Counted from the first letter of the stretch, positions 6,213 through 15,222 are shown. The stretch: DNA of 22,607 bases from an uncultured Clostridia bacterium (GCA_944391265.1 CALXSX010000027.1:1-22607); one strand, 5' to 3'. The notes: generated from the sequence alone by a model not told the origin. Numbers and translations: made by a program.

Positions 6213-7409
6213 TCAGCCCTGCAAATCCTCGGCTACCGCTTCTGCAAGATTATCAATACAGCACATATCTGAATCCTTCAGAGCTGATTTTATCGTAACT
6301 GTCTCACCGATAAATTTGCAGTTTTTAAGACCCTCGAGGAGCTTAGCCATAGCCTTTGCCGCTGACGGCGCCCATGAACCGTTCTGAACAAAAGCTATTG
6401 TGCGGTTTTGCAGATTGTGCGCCGCTATATCGTTTAAAACATTTTCCATGGATATAAACACGCCGTTATTGTATGTCGTTGATGCGAATATTATATGACT
6501 GTACTTGAAGCACATAGCGACTATCTCTGACTCGGACGATTTTGAAACGTCCATAACACACGTCTTTATCCCTTTTTCTGAGAGCTTGCCGGCAATCACT
6601 TCCGCGGCGTTCTGTGTGTTTCCGTAAACAGATGCATAGCATATGAGAACTCCTGACTCCTCAGGCGTGTAGCTGCTCCATTTTGTGTATTTGTCTATCA
6701 TGACGTCAAGGTTGTTCCTGAGCGCGTAGCCGTGGAGCGGACAAATCATTTCAATATCAGCCGCCGCCGCTTTTTTTAGCAGCGCCGTTACCTGCGGCCC
6801 GTACTTGCCGACGATGTTCGTGTAATATCTCCTGCTTTCGTTTATATAGCAGCTGTCCGGCTCGTCGAGGAAAATATCGCCGTTTTGCGCGCCGAAGCTT
6901 CCGAATGCGTCAGCGGAAAACAGTATCTTGTCTGCCGCATCGTACGTTACCATAACCTCCGGCCAGTGCACCATCGGCGCAAGCAGGAATGTAAGCCTGT
7001 GCCTGCCGGTGTCCAGAACATCGCCCTCTGACGCCGTCTGAAGCCTTGAATCTATTTCAAGGCTGAAAAACTGCCTTATCATCTGCGCGCACTTTGCTGT
7101 GCAGACTATTTTAGCATCAGGATACATCATAGCTGCACGCTCAAGCGTCGCGGAATGATCCGGTTCCATGTGCTGAACAACGATGTAATCAAGGTTTCTT
7201 CCGTGCAGTACGTGTTTTAAATTTGCGAAAAAGACTTCCGCCACAGACTTGTCAACGGTGTCTATCAGCGCCGTTTTTTCATCGTCAATGAAGTATGAAT
7301 TGTAGCTTACGCCCGACGGTATCCTGTACACTCCCTCAAAAAGCTCAAGCCGTCTGTCATTTCCGCCGACCCAGTATATGTCGTCTTTTATCTTTTTTAC
7401 GCAATACAT
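6213..7409 (-). CDS. FprA-type flavodiiron protein (oxygen/nitric oxide reductase)
   Basis: A 398-residue cytoplasmic A-type flavoprotein. The N-terminal metallo-beta-lactamase-like half carries the di-iron ligands: His80, Glu82, Asp84 and His85 (HMEPDHS), His148 (MVHWPE), Asp167 (SADAFGSFG) and His226 (PLHGY). The C-terminal half (about 253-398) is an FMN-binding flavodoxin domain (YASVYGNTQ; STTYNNGV). Such proteins reduce oxygen to water or NO to nitrous oxide and protect anaerobes. There is no fused rubredoxin domain, so electrons must come from a separate donor. ATG with AAAGGA upstream. It lies 28 bases after metG and is last in the leftward run. Confidence 0.94.
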   Translation of the reverse strand: MYCVKKIKDDIYWVGGNDRRLELFEGVYRIPSGVSYNSYFIDDEKTALIDTVDKSVAEVFFANLKHVLHGRNLDYIVVQHMEPDHSATLERAAMMYPDAKIVCTAKCAQMIRQFFSLEIDSRLQTASEGDVLDTGRHRLTFLLAPMVHWPEVMVTYDAADKILFSADAFGSFGAQNGDIFLDEPDSCYINESRRYYTNIVGKYGPQVTALLKKAAAADIEMICPLHGYALRNNLDVMIDKYTKWSSYTPEESGVLICYASVYGNTQNAAEVIAGKLSEKGIKTCVMDVSKSSESEIVAMCFKYSHIIFASTTYNNGVFISMENVLNDIAAHNLQNRTIAFVQNGSWAPSAAKAMAKLLEGLKNCKFIGETVTIKSALKDSDMCCIDNLAEAVAEDLQG

Positions 7410-7437
7410 TTTATCAAATCCTTTCTAAAGGTGTAAA

Positions 7438-9366
7438 TCATACAATCTCTGCTCCGCTCTGAACGTCGCCGAGCGTTGTCAGAAGCGTAAGGCTGTCTCC
7501 GTGCTCTGCTGAAAGAATCATACCGCACGACTCAAGCCCCATCATTTTTCTCGGCTTGAGATTTGCTATGAATATGACATTTTTTCCGACAAGCTCTTCC
7601 GGTGAGTAATATTTTGAAATACCGGAAAGTATCTGCCGCTTGTCGGGGCCGACCTCCAGCGTAAATCTCAGAAGCTTTGACGACTTGGGCACCTTCTCAC
7701 ATTCCAGCACCTTCCCGACTCTTATGTCAAGCTTTTCAAATTCCTCAAATTCTATATAGTCCTTGTACGGAGCAATCTCAGCCTTGTTTTCCGCAGGAGA
7801 AGCAAGCTCCTCTTCAAGCTCTGCAAGCTTTTTCTCAGGGTCTATTCTCTTGAACAGAACACTGCCTTCTCCCACATTCGTTCCTATCTTGTAAGCGCCG
7901 AAGCTCTGAACGCTTTCATATGAGAGGTTGTGGTCGTTTATCTCGCAGGCTATTTTTCCTGCTGTCTCGGGCATAAACGAAGAAAGAAGCGACGCTATAA
8001 CCCTGATAGTTTCAAGCAGATTGTAAAGCACAGTCGAAAGGCGGCCTTTTTTTGACTCGTCTTTTGCCAGAACCCACGGAGTGGTTTCATCAATGTACTT
8101 GTTTGCGCGGTTTACTATCTTCCATATCTCGTCAATGCTGTCTGCAACATGAAGCGTTTCCATTTTTGCGGCTATGTTCTTTACGCAGTCCGATATCAGA
8201 TTTTTTAGCTCACTGTCTACAGCCTCTTCTTCCGAATTGACCGGCAGAGCCCCGCCGAAGTATTTGTTTACCATTGCAACAGTTCTTGTCACGAGGTTTC
8301 CGAGCGTGTTGGCAAGCTCTGAATTGAACCTTGAAATAAACACTTCGTACGTTATTGTCCCATCCTGAGCAAACGGCATTTCATGCAGGGAGTAGTATCT
8401 CACCGCGTCAACTCCGAAATGGCGGACAAGATCCTCCGCGTATATTACGTTGCCTCTTGATTTGCTCATCTTCTCTTCACCGACAAGCATCCACGGATGA
8501 CCGAACACCTTTTTAGGCAGCGGCTCGCCGAGCGCCATCAGCATTATCGGCCAGTAGATTGTGTGAAAACGAAGTATGTCCTTTCCTATTATATGAACGT
8601 CGGCAGGCCAGTACTTTTTGTAAAGCTCGCCCTTGTGTTCGGGCGTGTAGCCGAGAGCTGTTATATAGTTTGAGAGCGCGTCTATCCACACGTAAACAAT
8701 GTGCCCCGGGTCAAAATCAACAGGTATTCCCCACGTAAAGCTCGTCCTCGATACGCACAGGTCCTGAAGCCCTGCTTTGAGGAAATTGTTCATCATTTCC
8801 TTTTTTCTCGACTCGGGCTGTATGAAGTCGGGATGCGTTTCGATGTATTCGATAAGCCTGTCCTGGTACTTGCTCATTCTGAAGAAGTACGCTTCTTCCT
8901 TTTCCTTTTTCACCTCGCGTCCGCAGTCCGGGCACTTGCCGTCCACGAGCTGCGTCTGAGTCCAGAACGATTCGCACGGTGTGCAGTACCAGCCCTCGTA
9001 CGTGCTCTTGTATATGTCGCCCTGGTCGTAAAGCTTCTTAAATATTTTCTTTACTGCGTCAACGTGATAATCGTCCGTTGTGCGTATAAATTTGTCATAG
9101 CTGATGTTCAGCATATCCGCTATAGCGCGTATCTCGCCGGCTATCCTGTCGACGTGTTCTTTTTCGGAGCAGCCCTCTGCATTGGCTATTTCCTGAATCT
9201 TCTGACCGTGTTCGTCGGTGCCGGTCAGAAAGAATACATCTTTTCCAATATACCTGTTGAATCTCGCAATAGCGTCTGTCAGGATCATTTCATAAGTGTT
9301 ACCTATATGAGGCTTCCTTGACGTGTATGCTATCGCAGTTGTTATATAAAATTTCTCTTTTTCCAA
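7438..9366 (-). CDS. metG: Methionyl-tRNA synthetase with C-terminal tRNA-binding domain
   Basis: A 642-residue class I synthetase charging tRNA-Met. HIGN at residues 20-23 is the HIGH motif and KMSKS is at 299-303. Cys128, Cys131, Cys145 and Cys148 form the single zinc knuckle. From about residue 540 a C-terminal EMAP/Trbp111-like OB-fold domain (FEKLDIRVGKV, LLRFTLEVG) gives tRNA binding and dimerisation. The start is TTG at 9366, two bases after the upstream gene's stop; no ATG lies between it and the HIGH motif. GGGAGAG overlaps the end of the preceding gene, suggesting coupling. Confidence 0.97.
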   Translation of the reverse strand: MEKEKFYITTAIAYTSRKPHIGNTYEMILTDAIARFNRYIGKDVFFLTGTDEHGQKIQEIANAEGCSEKEHVDRIAGEIRAIADMLNISYDKFIRTTDDYHVDAVKKIFKKLYDQGDIYKSTYEGWYCTPCESFWTQTQLVDGKCPDCGREVKKEKEEAYFFRMSKYQDRLIEYIETHPDFIQPESRKKEMMNNFLKAGLQDLCVSRTSFTWGIPVDFDPGHIVYVWIDALSNYITALGYTPEHKGELYKKYWPADVHIIGKDILRFHTIYWPIMLMALGEPLPKKVFGHPWMLVGEEKMSKSRGNVIYAEDLVRHFGVDAVRYYSLHEMPFAQDGTITYEVFISRFNSELANTLGNLVTRTVAMVNKYFGGALPVNSEEEAVDSELKNLISDCVKNIAAKMETLHVADSIDEIWKIVNRANKYIDETTPWVLAKDESKKGRLSTVLYNLLETIRVIASLLSSFMPETAGKIACEINDHNLSYESVQSFGAYKIGTNVGEGSVLFKRIDPEKKLAELEEELASPAENKAEIAPYKDYIEFEEFEKLDIRVGKVLECEKVPKSSKLLRFTLEVGPDKRQILSGISKYYSPEELVGKNVIFIANLKPRKMMGLESCGMILSAEHGDSLTLLTTLGDVQSGAEIV

Positions 9367-9368
9367 TG

Positions 9369-10547
9369 CTACTCACTCTCCCAAAATTTTATAAGCTGTT
9401 TTATGGATTCATGTCCTTTTCTTTTTATAAAATCAACACCCGTTCTGACGAGCGCGATAGGCTTTTCAAAAACCTCTGCCTTGTACAGGCTTACTATGAG
9501 CATCATAATTATGGGCCCAAGTATCATACCGCCTATGCTTAGCACCTTGAACCCCAGATACATTGACATAAGCGTCAGTATCGGGTTCATGCCTATGTTC
9601 TTGCTCACTATTTTTGGTTCTATAAGCTGACGGGTTATTATTATTATAACATAAATAACGATCGCCGCAATACCCATTTTAAAATCGCCCATAATGAAGC
9701 TGACAATAGACCATGGCCAGAGTACTGCTCCGCTGCCGAAAAAGGGCAGAGCGTCAAATATTGCAATGCCGAGCGCTATCAGCAGCGCGAAATTTACATC
9801 AAGAATACTTAGCCCTATAAACAGCACGAAAAACACCACAGTCATTATTATGACCTGTGCCTTAACGTATCCTCCGAGATATTTTTTCAGCTGGCTTGAA
9901 AGCAGTGAAATACGCTCTTTCGTGTGGTGGCTGAGCGGCTTTTTCACAAATGCCTGAACTCTGTCAAAATCAGATATCATGAAAAACGATGAAAGCAAAA
10001 ATACTATTACCGAAATGAGCATACTCGGCAGTGAAGTCGCAATGTTGCCCGCGCTTAACACTACCGGCAGCGAATACGTGTTTATAAAATCCGCGGCGGC
10101 TGCCGAAAGATTGTCGCTGAGCTGCGTCATCGAAAGCTGAATATTTCCCGGAAGCATCTCGTAAATTCCGGACAGCCTGTCTTTAAGAAGCTCTATCCAG
10201 CTGAGGGCGTCGGCGTATATTTCAGGTATCTGAAAATACATCTCTCTCAGCTCGTTTACCACCTTGTACACTGCCCAGGAAATCAGCGTTCCGAGACCGC
10301 CGATAAGCAGGATTATAACGATTAGCGCCGAGGCGGTGCGCGGTATTTTTAAGTGCTTTTCAAGGTAACGCGCGAGCGGGTTTACGGCAAGCGCGAACAC
10401 GAAAGCGAGTATGAACGGCATAAAAAGTTTTATCAGATACAGGACCGCGCCCCATATCCATGGCAGCGCTAAAATAAGCCCGGCAATTATGAGTACAGTG
10501 ATGACCGTGCCTAATATTATCCTGAGTGTTTTATGCTGCAATTTCAT
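9369..10547 (-). CDS. AI-2E family transporter (PerM/YdiK-like permease)
   Basis: A 392-residue polytopic membrane protein of the AI-2E/PerM (formerly UPF0118) family. N-terminal helices (about 5-25, 30-50 and 57-80) precede a long amphipathic, helical soluble segment (about 85-160). A block of hydrophobic segments follows, with the family-typical GSGAVLWPW and QLIEPKIVSKNIGMNPILTL stretches. Substrate is uncertain: members have been linked to AI-2, to Na+/H+ exchange or to cell-wall functions. I chose ATG 10547 because GGAG sits six bases upstream; upstream in-frame starts (10559, 10580) lack a good site. It lies between apgM and metG in the same run. Confidence 0.88.
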   Translation of the reverse strand: MKLQHKTLRIILGTVITVLIIAGLILALPWIWGAVLYLIKLFMPFILAFVFALAVNPLARYLEKHLKIPRTASALIVIILLIGGLGTLISWAVYKVVNELREMYFQIPEIYADALSWIELLKDRLSGIYEMLPGNIQLSMTQLSDNLSAAAADFINTYSLPVVLSAGNIATSLPSMLISVIVFLLSSFFMISDFDRVQAFVKKPLSHHTKERISLLSSQLKKYLGGYVKAQVIIMTVVFFVLFIGLSILDVNFALLIALGIAIFDALPFFGSGAVLWPWSIVSFIMGDFKMGIAAIVIYVIIIITRQLIEPKIVSKNIGMNPILTLMSMYLGFKVLSIGGMILGPIIMMLIVSLYKAEVFEKPIALVRTGVDFIKRKGHESIKQLIKFWESE

Positions 10548-10561
10548 TTTAATCTCCATTC

Positions 10562-10591
10562 TGCCGCATTGCGGCGGCACAAAGCCGCAGT
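10562..10591 (-). other. Two mutually exclusive small hairpins in the apgM-permease gap
   Basis: On the minus strand GCGGC-TTTGT-GCCGC is followed by an overlapping GCCGC-AAT-GCGGC hairpin, so only one can form at a time. It lies between the phosphoglycerate mutase stop and the permease start, with no T-run. A role in translation or processing is only a possibility. Confidence 0.4.
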
Positions 10592-10601
10592 GTAAAAACC
10601 C

Positions 10602-11810
10602 TTATGACAGGAACTTATCCATCAGGGTGTATCCCTTTTCTATAAAGTTCCCGGTCGCCTTAGCGTTCTTTTCCGTGTAGGTCAAGCCGGTATCCTTTAA
10701 ATCGTTTGATGTGAATATGACGTACGGAACGGGGTCGCTCACGTGCGTTTTAAGCTTTATCGGTGTAGGATGATCCGGCATTATGAGCATCTTGTAATCA
10801 ACTCCGCGTTCGCCGAGTACGCGTCTTATTTTCCCGACCACCTTTTCATCTATCAGCTCAACGGAAAGCTTTTTGTGCTCTGCGTCGCCCTGGTGGCCGC
10901 ACTCGTCAGGCGCTTCCATGTGTATGTACACAAAATCCTTACCGTCGTCAAGCAGGCTTTTAAGCGCCGCGTCCGCTTTCCCGTCAAAGTTGCTCTGGTA
11001 TGTGCCCGTCGCACCCTCCACGTCTATCGACTCCATGCCTGCGCATATTGCAATGCCCTTTATAAGGTCGACCGCAGATATGACGCTTCCCTTTAAGTGA
11101 TACTTTCCCTCAAACGAATCAAGCGCCGGCTTTCTGCCCTCTCCCCATATCCAGATAGATGTCGCGGGGTTTTTGCCCTCGCTTATCCTTTTCAGGTTTA
11201 CGGGGTGTTTTTTTAGTATTTCCGAAGACTTCTTCATAAGCTCGAGTATTTCGTCCGCCCCGTCGCCTTTCGGAAGAAAATCGGTTATCTTCTTGTCGGA
11301 TATATCGTGCGGCGGCGTAAGCTCAACATTTGTTGAGCCGTTATGCCAGACCATGAGGTGGCGGTAGCTTACGCCGGGGTAAAACTTGATTATATCCGTG
11401 CCAAGCTGTTCGTCCACGGCTTTTATAAGCTCTGCCGCTTCCGCGCTTGATATCTCGCCCGACGAGTAGTCAAGCATTGTTTTATCGCTGTAATTTTCCT
11501 CATCCGACAGCGTTACGAGATTGCACCTGAACGTAACGTCGGTGGGCAGCATATCGACACCTATGCTCGCCGCTTCAAGCGGTGAACGCCCGGAATAGTA
11601 TTTGAGCGAGTCGTACCCGAGCACCGACAAATTGGCAACGTCGCTTCCCGGCTTCATCGAGTCATCGACCGTCTTTACCATTCCGAGCTCTCCGTGGGCG
11701 CACATGTAATCCATGTTCGGCTTATCAGCTGCTTCAAGTATCGTTTTCCCTCCAAACTCGTCAACGGGATAATCTGCCATTCCGTCCCCGAGAACCACGA
11801 TGTACTTCAT
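10602..11810 (-). CDS. ApgM-type cofactor-independent phosphoglycerate mutase (or proposed homoserine kinase)
   Basis: A 402-residue alkaline-phosphatase-superfamily protein of the ApgM branch. Visible are the N-terminal metal-site VLGDGMADYP, the catalytic-serine loop GSDVANLSVLGYD, APDECGHQGD and MPDHPTPI. Archaeal and bacterial ApgM proteins interconvert 3- and 2-phosphoglycerate in glycolysis. A bacterial subgroup close to this one has been proposed as a homoserine kinase. Nothing nearby decides between the two: there are no threonine-pathway genes in the window. ATG 11810 was chosen over an in-frame TTG at 11831, with AAGGGAAG about ten bases upstream. Confidence 0.85.
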   Translation of the reverse strand: MKYIVVLGDGMADYPVDEFGGKTILEAADKPNMDYMCAHGELGMVKTVDDSMKPGSDVANLSVLGYDSLKYYSGRSPLEAASIGVDMLPTDVTFRCNLVTLSDEENYSDKTMLDYSSGEISSAEAAELIKAVDEQLGTDIIKFYPGVSYRHLMVWHNGSTNVELTPPHDISDKKITDFLPKGDGADEILELMKKSSEILKKHPVNLKRISEGKNPATSIWIWGEGRKPALDSFEGKYHLKGSVISAVDLIKGIAICAGMESIDVEGATGTYQSNFDGKADAALKSLLDDGKDFVYIHMEAPDECGHQGDAEHKKLSVELIDEKVVGKIRRVLGERGVDYKMLIMPDHPTPIKLKTHVSDPVPYVIFTSNDLKDTGLTYTEKNAKATGNFIEKGYTLMDKFLS

Positions 11811-11836
11811 AATATGATAACTTCCCTTCAAAAAAA

Positions 11837-12700
11837 TTATTTCGTTCTGAAAATGAGCGCGATGGCTCCGTTTCCGGTATATGTGCCGACGAGCGGACCA
11901 AACTCCGCTGTTCTGATGGATTTTACGTTGTCAAACGATTCGTTTACCGCATCAATCATAGGAGCGACCATGTCCTCCTGTGAATGAACTATCATGAAAT
12001 CTCCCGAAGATTCATCAAAGCCCTCATATTCGTGAACCATATCGCACAGCTTTTTATATATCTTTTTCTTGCCGCGTATTTTTGATTCGACTTCTATAAG
12101 GCCGTTGTTTACCGTAAGCACCGGCTTAATGTCAAGAAGGTTGCCGAGTATTGCCGTCGTCTTTCTCATTCTTCCTCCCTTTTCAAGAAAAGTGAGGTCG
12201 CTCACGAGCAAAAATGCGTGCCATTTCGTGATGTAGTCGGCGCAGTGGGCGATAATCTCATCTGCGCTTTTCCCGCTTTTTGCAAGCGTTGCCGCCTCCA
12301 CGGCGGTTGAGCCGATGATGACAGAAAAAGAAGCCGAGTCTATTATCCTTATGTCAGCTTCCGGATTTGAATTTTCAAGTATATCCTGGCGTACAAGCGT
12401 TGCGCTGTGATTCTGACCGCTTGAGAATGACGACAGCGTAAAATAAATAACGGTGTCGTGCGCCTTTGCCTCTCCGTCAAGTATTTCAAACATACGTGCA
12501 TACGGGGTCTGTGACGTTTTGGGCAGCGTTTCGCTTGCGGCGAGCTTTTTGTAAAATTCTGCGTTTGTAATATCCTCGCCTATAACATATGACTTCTCTC
12601 CGAACATGCTTAAAAGCGGTATCAGTCCTATGCCGTACTTTTCCAAAATGTCATTTGAAAGGTCGGCGGACGAGTCCACCATTATTTTTATATCTGCCAT
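11837..12700 (-). CDS. DegV-family fatty-acid-binding protein
   Basis: A 287-residue cytoplasmic DegV protein. The N-terminal MVDSSADLS, KTSQTPYARMFE, FTLSSFSSGQ, IIDSASFSVIIGS and DLTFLEKGGRM segments are the family hallmarks. DegV/FakB proteins bind a fatty acid and, with the kinase FakA, present it for phosphorylation and phospholipid synthesis; no fakA is visible here. Its ATG shares one base with the trmL stop (TAATG), and GGGAGG lies about nine bases upstream, so translation is coupled. Confidence 0.93.
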   Translation of the reverse strand: MADIKIMVDSSADLSNDILEKYGIGLIPLLSMFGEKSYVIGEDITNAEFYKKLAASETLPKTSQTPYARMFEILDGEAKAHDTVIYFTLSSFSSGQNHSATLVRQDILENSNPEADIRIIDSASFSVIIGSTAVEAATLAKSGKSADEIIAHCADYITKWHAFLLVSDLTFLEKGGRMRKTTAILGNLLDIKPVLTVNNGLIEVESKIRGKKKIYKKLCDMVHEYEGFDESSGDFMIVHSQEDMVAPMIDAVNESFDNVKSIRTAEFGPLVGTYTGNGAIALIFRTK

Positions 12701-13203
12701 TATTTTACATCCTCCCAGTTATATTTTGTAAGAGAGCCGTTTTTTCTGAGCTGCAAAAACGAATTCTGTCTGAGCGCTTCATATACCACTATGGCAACGG
12801 CATTTGACAGGTTCAGGCTTCGCGCCTCGTCTATCATCGGTATTCGTATGCAGCTTTCCTTGTTTTTATACAGCAGCTCCTCAGGCAGTCCTTTTGTCTC
12901 CTTGCCGAAGAATATGTAGTCCCCGTCTGAAAAGCTTACTTCCGAGTAGTCCGAGGGCGCCTTTGTCGAAGCGTAAAAGCACCGCGCGTCAGGGTTCTTC
13001 TCGTAGAATTCGGCGAGGTTTTCGTAGTAGACTACACCGAGCAGATGCCAGTAGTCCAGCCCGGCACGCTTGAGCTTCTTGTCATCTATGGCAAAGCCCA
13101 TAGGCTTGACTATGTGAAGTCTGGACCCGGTCGCGGCGCACGTCCTCGCTATATTTCCCGTGTTCTGCGGTATCTCCGGCTCGACAAGCACTATATTGAA
13201 CAT
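12700..13203 (-). CDS. trmL: tRNA (cytidine/uridine-34-2'-O)-methyltransferase TrmL
   Basis: A 167-residue minimal SPOUT methyltransferase that 2'-O-methylates the wobble nucleotide of certain leucine tRNAs. The N-terminal VLVEPEIPQNTGNIARTC, the FGKETKGLPEELL loop and the C-terminal knot segment IPMIDEARSLNLSNAVAIVVYEALRQ are diagnostic. No extra RNA-binding domain is present, as expected for TrmL rather than TrmH. Its stop overlaps the degV start by one base. Confidence 0.95.
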   Translation of the reverse strand: MFNIVLVEPEIPQNTGNIARTCAATGSRLHIVKPMGFAIDDKKLKRAGLDYWHLLGVVYYENLAEFYEKNPDARCFYASTKAPSDYSEVSFSDGDYIFFGKETKGLPEELLYKNKESCIRIPMIDEARSLNLSNAVAIVVYEALRQNSFLQLRKNGSLTKYNWEDVK

Positions 13204-13229
13204 TGTATCTGATTGCCTCTTTCCGTAAT

Positions 13230-13850
13230 TTAGTCCTGAAGTATGTATGAATATTTTGTGTAAATGTCAAGGCATCTCGAAATCTCCGCACCGGTAAGCG
13301 TGTTTTTAACGTATTCCTTGACTTCTTTTCTGTGCGAATGGATATTACCTGTTATATAACCGATGTCGAGCTTGTTGTACATAGACATGGCAAACGCGAA
13401 CTCGTCTGCCGTCATTGCCGCTTTTGCTCTGTCAACAGGTGAATCGCTCGTGTTTTCCGCCGGACGCTCTGTCTGATTATTCCCGGCAGGGTTAGTCCCT
13501 GTCTGTTCGCTCTGAGTCTGGGACCCGTTCGGAGAAGCTTGGCTTTGTGTTCCCGTCTGACTGCTGTCACCGCCTTGATTGCCGGTGCTTTTTGCCGCGT
13601 TTTCCGCTTCCTTCATCTTCACGTAGTTTTGAAGAGATTCGTCCGACAAAATACCTGAATCAGCCATCTCCTGCACAAACGCGTCTATTTCCTCTTTCAG
13701 CTCGTCGTCGTTTAATGCTTCCTGAACCTTTATAATAGTCTTGTCAACGACCTCCGGCTCAAAGTACAGCTTGTATGCTCCGTATGCACCTGCCGCCACG
13801 ACCGCTATAACGACGAGCACAGCGATAATTATTTTTTTGCTTTTTTTCAA
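13230..13850 (-). CDS. Uncharacterised single-pass membrane-anchored protein
   Basis: About 206 residues, no recognised family. A lysine-rich N-terminus and one hydrophobic helix (KKIIIAVLVVIAVVAAGAYG) anchor it, with the rest outside. A charged helical segment (VQEALNDDELKEEIDAFVQEM) follows. Next is a low-complexity linker rich in Gln, Ser, Thr, Asn and Gly (about 90-140). The C-terminal 65 residues form a compact, probably helical domain (MTADEFAFAMSMYNKLDIGYITG to the end). I favour the TTG at 13850 because GGAGG sits eight bases upstream. ATG 13871, overlapping the prfA stop, would add seven residues. Its place directly behind prfA suggests co-expression only. Confidence 0.8.
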   Translation of the reverse strand: MKKSKKIIIAVLVVIAVVAAGAYGAYKLYFEPEVVDKTIIKVQEALNDDELKEEIDAFVQEMADSGILSDESLQNYVKMKEAENAAKSTGNQGGDSSQTGTQSQASPNGSQTQSEQTGTNPAGNNQTERPAENTSDSPVDRAKAAMTADEFAFAMSMYNKLDIGYITGNIHSHRKEVKEYVKNTLTGAEISRCLDIYTKYSYILQD

Positions 13851-13867
13851 TGTATTTACCTCCGATT

Positions 13868-14935
13868 TCATTCAGAACGCGACAGCTTTTCCGCCTGGTC
13901 AGCCGTTATGAGCGCGTCAATTATCTCGTCCATGTTCCCGTCAAGGAACTGCTCGAGCTTGTATATTGTGAGGTTAATCCTGTGGTCTGTTACACGCCCT
14001 TGCGGAAAGTTGTATGTTCTGATTCTCTCGCTTCTGTCGCCTGAGCCAACCTGCGACCTTCTTTCATCTGCTATTTCCTTGCTTCTCTGCGCCTCCATGG
14101 CATCGTATATTCTTGAGCGGAGTATTTTCATAGCCTTGTCCTTGTTCTTGTGCTGTGATTTTTCGTCCTGGCACGATACGACTATGCCGGTAGGCAGATG
14201 CGTTATGCGGACGGCTGAGTCCGTCGTGTTAACGCACTGACCGCCCGGACCTCCGGCGCGGAACACATCTATTCTCAGATCGTTGGGGTTTATATCGACT
14301 TCTACTTCCTCAACCTCCGGCAAAACAGCAACCGTTACGGCGGAGGTGTGTATCCTGCCCGACGACTCTGTTGACGGCACTCTCTGCACCCTGTGCACGC
14401 CGCTCTCGAACTTCAGTCTGCTGTATGCCCCCTCACCGTTCACTGAAAAGCAAACTTCCTTGTACCCGCCTAACTCCGTCGGGTTTGAGCTGAGCATCTC
14501 AATGTTCCAGTGCTTTGATTCAGCGTACATTGAGTACATACGCAGAAGGTCTGCTGCAAAAAGCGCCGCTTCTTCGCCGCCGGTTCCGCCGCGTATTTCT
14601 ATTATGACGTTTTTCTCATCGTTTGGATTCTTGGGCAGGAGTAGTACCTTGAGCTCGCGCTCTGCTGTCTCAAGAGCTTTTTCGCTTTCCGAAATCTCGT
14701 CGCGGAGCATATCCTCGAGCTCCTTCTCCTGCTGCTCCTCGAGCAGCTGCCTGTCGTCCGCAATAGTTTGCCTTAGCGACTTGTATTCCTTGTACTTATC
14801 TATTATTGGCGAAAGGTCGGAGTGCTCTTTGCACAGCTTCTTCCATGAATCTATATCGGCAATGACTTCCGGATCGCTTATTTTCTCAGACAGAGTTCTG
14901 AATTTCTCCTCCAGAGCCTCCAATTTATCAAACAT
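13868..14935 (-). CDS. prfA: Peptide chain release factor 1
   Basis: A 355-residue class I release factor that recognises UAA and UAG in the ribosomal A site and triggers peptide release. The GGQ motif (231-233, in GGPGGQCVN) contacts the peptidyl transferase centre. Pro187-Ser-Thr189 in VPSTESSGRIHTSA is the PxT codon-recognition motif, which marks RF1 rather than RF2. Length is normal. Start ATG with CGGAG upstream. It is the first gene of the leftward run. The usual companion prmC (the GGQ methyltransferase) is not adjacent. Confidence 0.97.
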   Translation of the reverse strand: MFDKLEALEEKFRTLSEKISDPEVIADIDSWKKLCKEHSDLSPIIDKYKEYKSLRQTIADDRQLLEEQQEKELEDMLRDEISESEKALETAERELKVLLLPKNPNDEKNVIIEIRGGTGGEEAALFAADLLRMYSMYAESKHWNIEMLSSNPTELGGYKEVCFSVNGEGAYSRLKFESGVHRVQRVPSTESSGRIHTSAVTVAVLPEVEEVEVDINPNDLRIDVFRAGGPGGQCVNTTDSAVRITHLPTGIVVSCQDEKSQHKNKDKAMKILRSRIYDAMEAQRSKEIADERRSQVGSGDRSERIRTYNFPQGRVTDHRINLTIYKLEQFLDGNMDEIIDALITADQAEKLSRSE

Positions 14936-14996
14936 ATATATAACTCCGTTCCGCCGGGCTGCGCCGGCATAAATTATTTACAAGAATATCATTATA

Positions 14997-15025
14997 ATTC
15001 TATCAAAAAACATGCTGTCTGTCAA
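14997..15025 (-). promoter_or_regulatory. Promoter of the leftward prfA operon
   Basis: On the minus strand TTGACA (15025-15020) and TAGAAT (15002-14997) are exactly 17 bases apart. The leader is about 55 bases and contains a small GCCGG/CCGGC hairpin near the prfA ribosome binding site. Confidence 0.85.
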
Positions 15026-15139
15026 CCGAGTATACATATATTTAATAAATTTTATAAAAAACTACCATATTATATGTACCGAAATGAAAGCAGTATTGTA
15101 AGCAGGGCTCGGCGTGCGAAAAAACGCGAAAGTTAACAA
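15026..15139. other. Noncoding stretch between divergent prfA and znuA promoters
   Basis: The whole prfA-znuA gap (14936-15222) is noncoding. It holds one promoter for each direction and a stretch between them with no convincing gene, RNA or operator. I looked for a Zur-type palindrome near the znuA promoter and did not find a good one. The nearest candidate is GTTAAC at 15132-15137, just before the -35 box. Confidence 0.6.
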
Positions 15140-15168
15140 TTGACACAGCCGTGCTTGTGTGCTATACT
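15140..15168 (+). promoter_or_regulatory. Promoter of the zinc transporter operon
   Basis: TTGACA (15140-15145) and TATACT (15163-15168) are 17 bases apart, about 55 bases before the znuA start. Confidence 0.85.
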
Positions 15169-15222
15169 AAAAATTGGCGGACGATGGCTCTGCACCAGAA
15201 AAATGAACGGAAATGATTGAAT

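Noticed and set aside
8701..9321. Long rightward open frame (206 codons) opposite metG
   Set aside because: It lies entirely antisense to the well-conserved metG, shows no recognised motif and has no convincing ribosome binding site.
14283..14972. Rightward open frame (229 codons) opposite prfA
   Set aside because: Ser-rich translation typical of an antisense shadow; prfA on the other strand is unmistakable.
15130..15150. Possible AdcR/Zur-like operator around GTTAAC before the znuA promoter
   Set aside because: The second half-site does not match (TTGAC belongs to the -35 box), so it is not a credible operator by eye.
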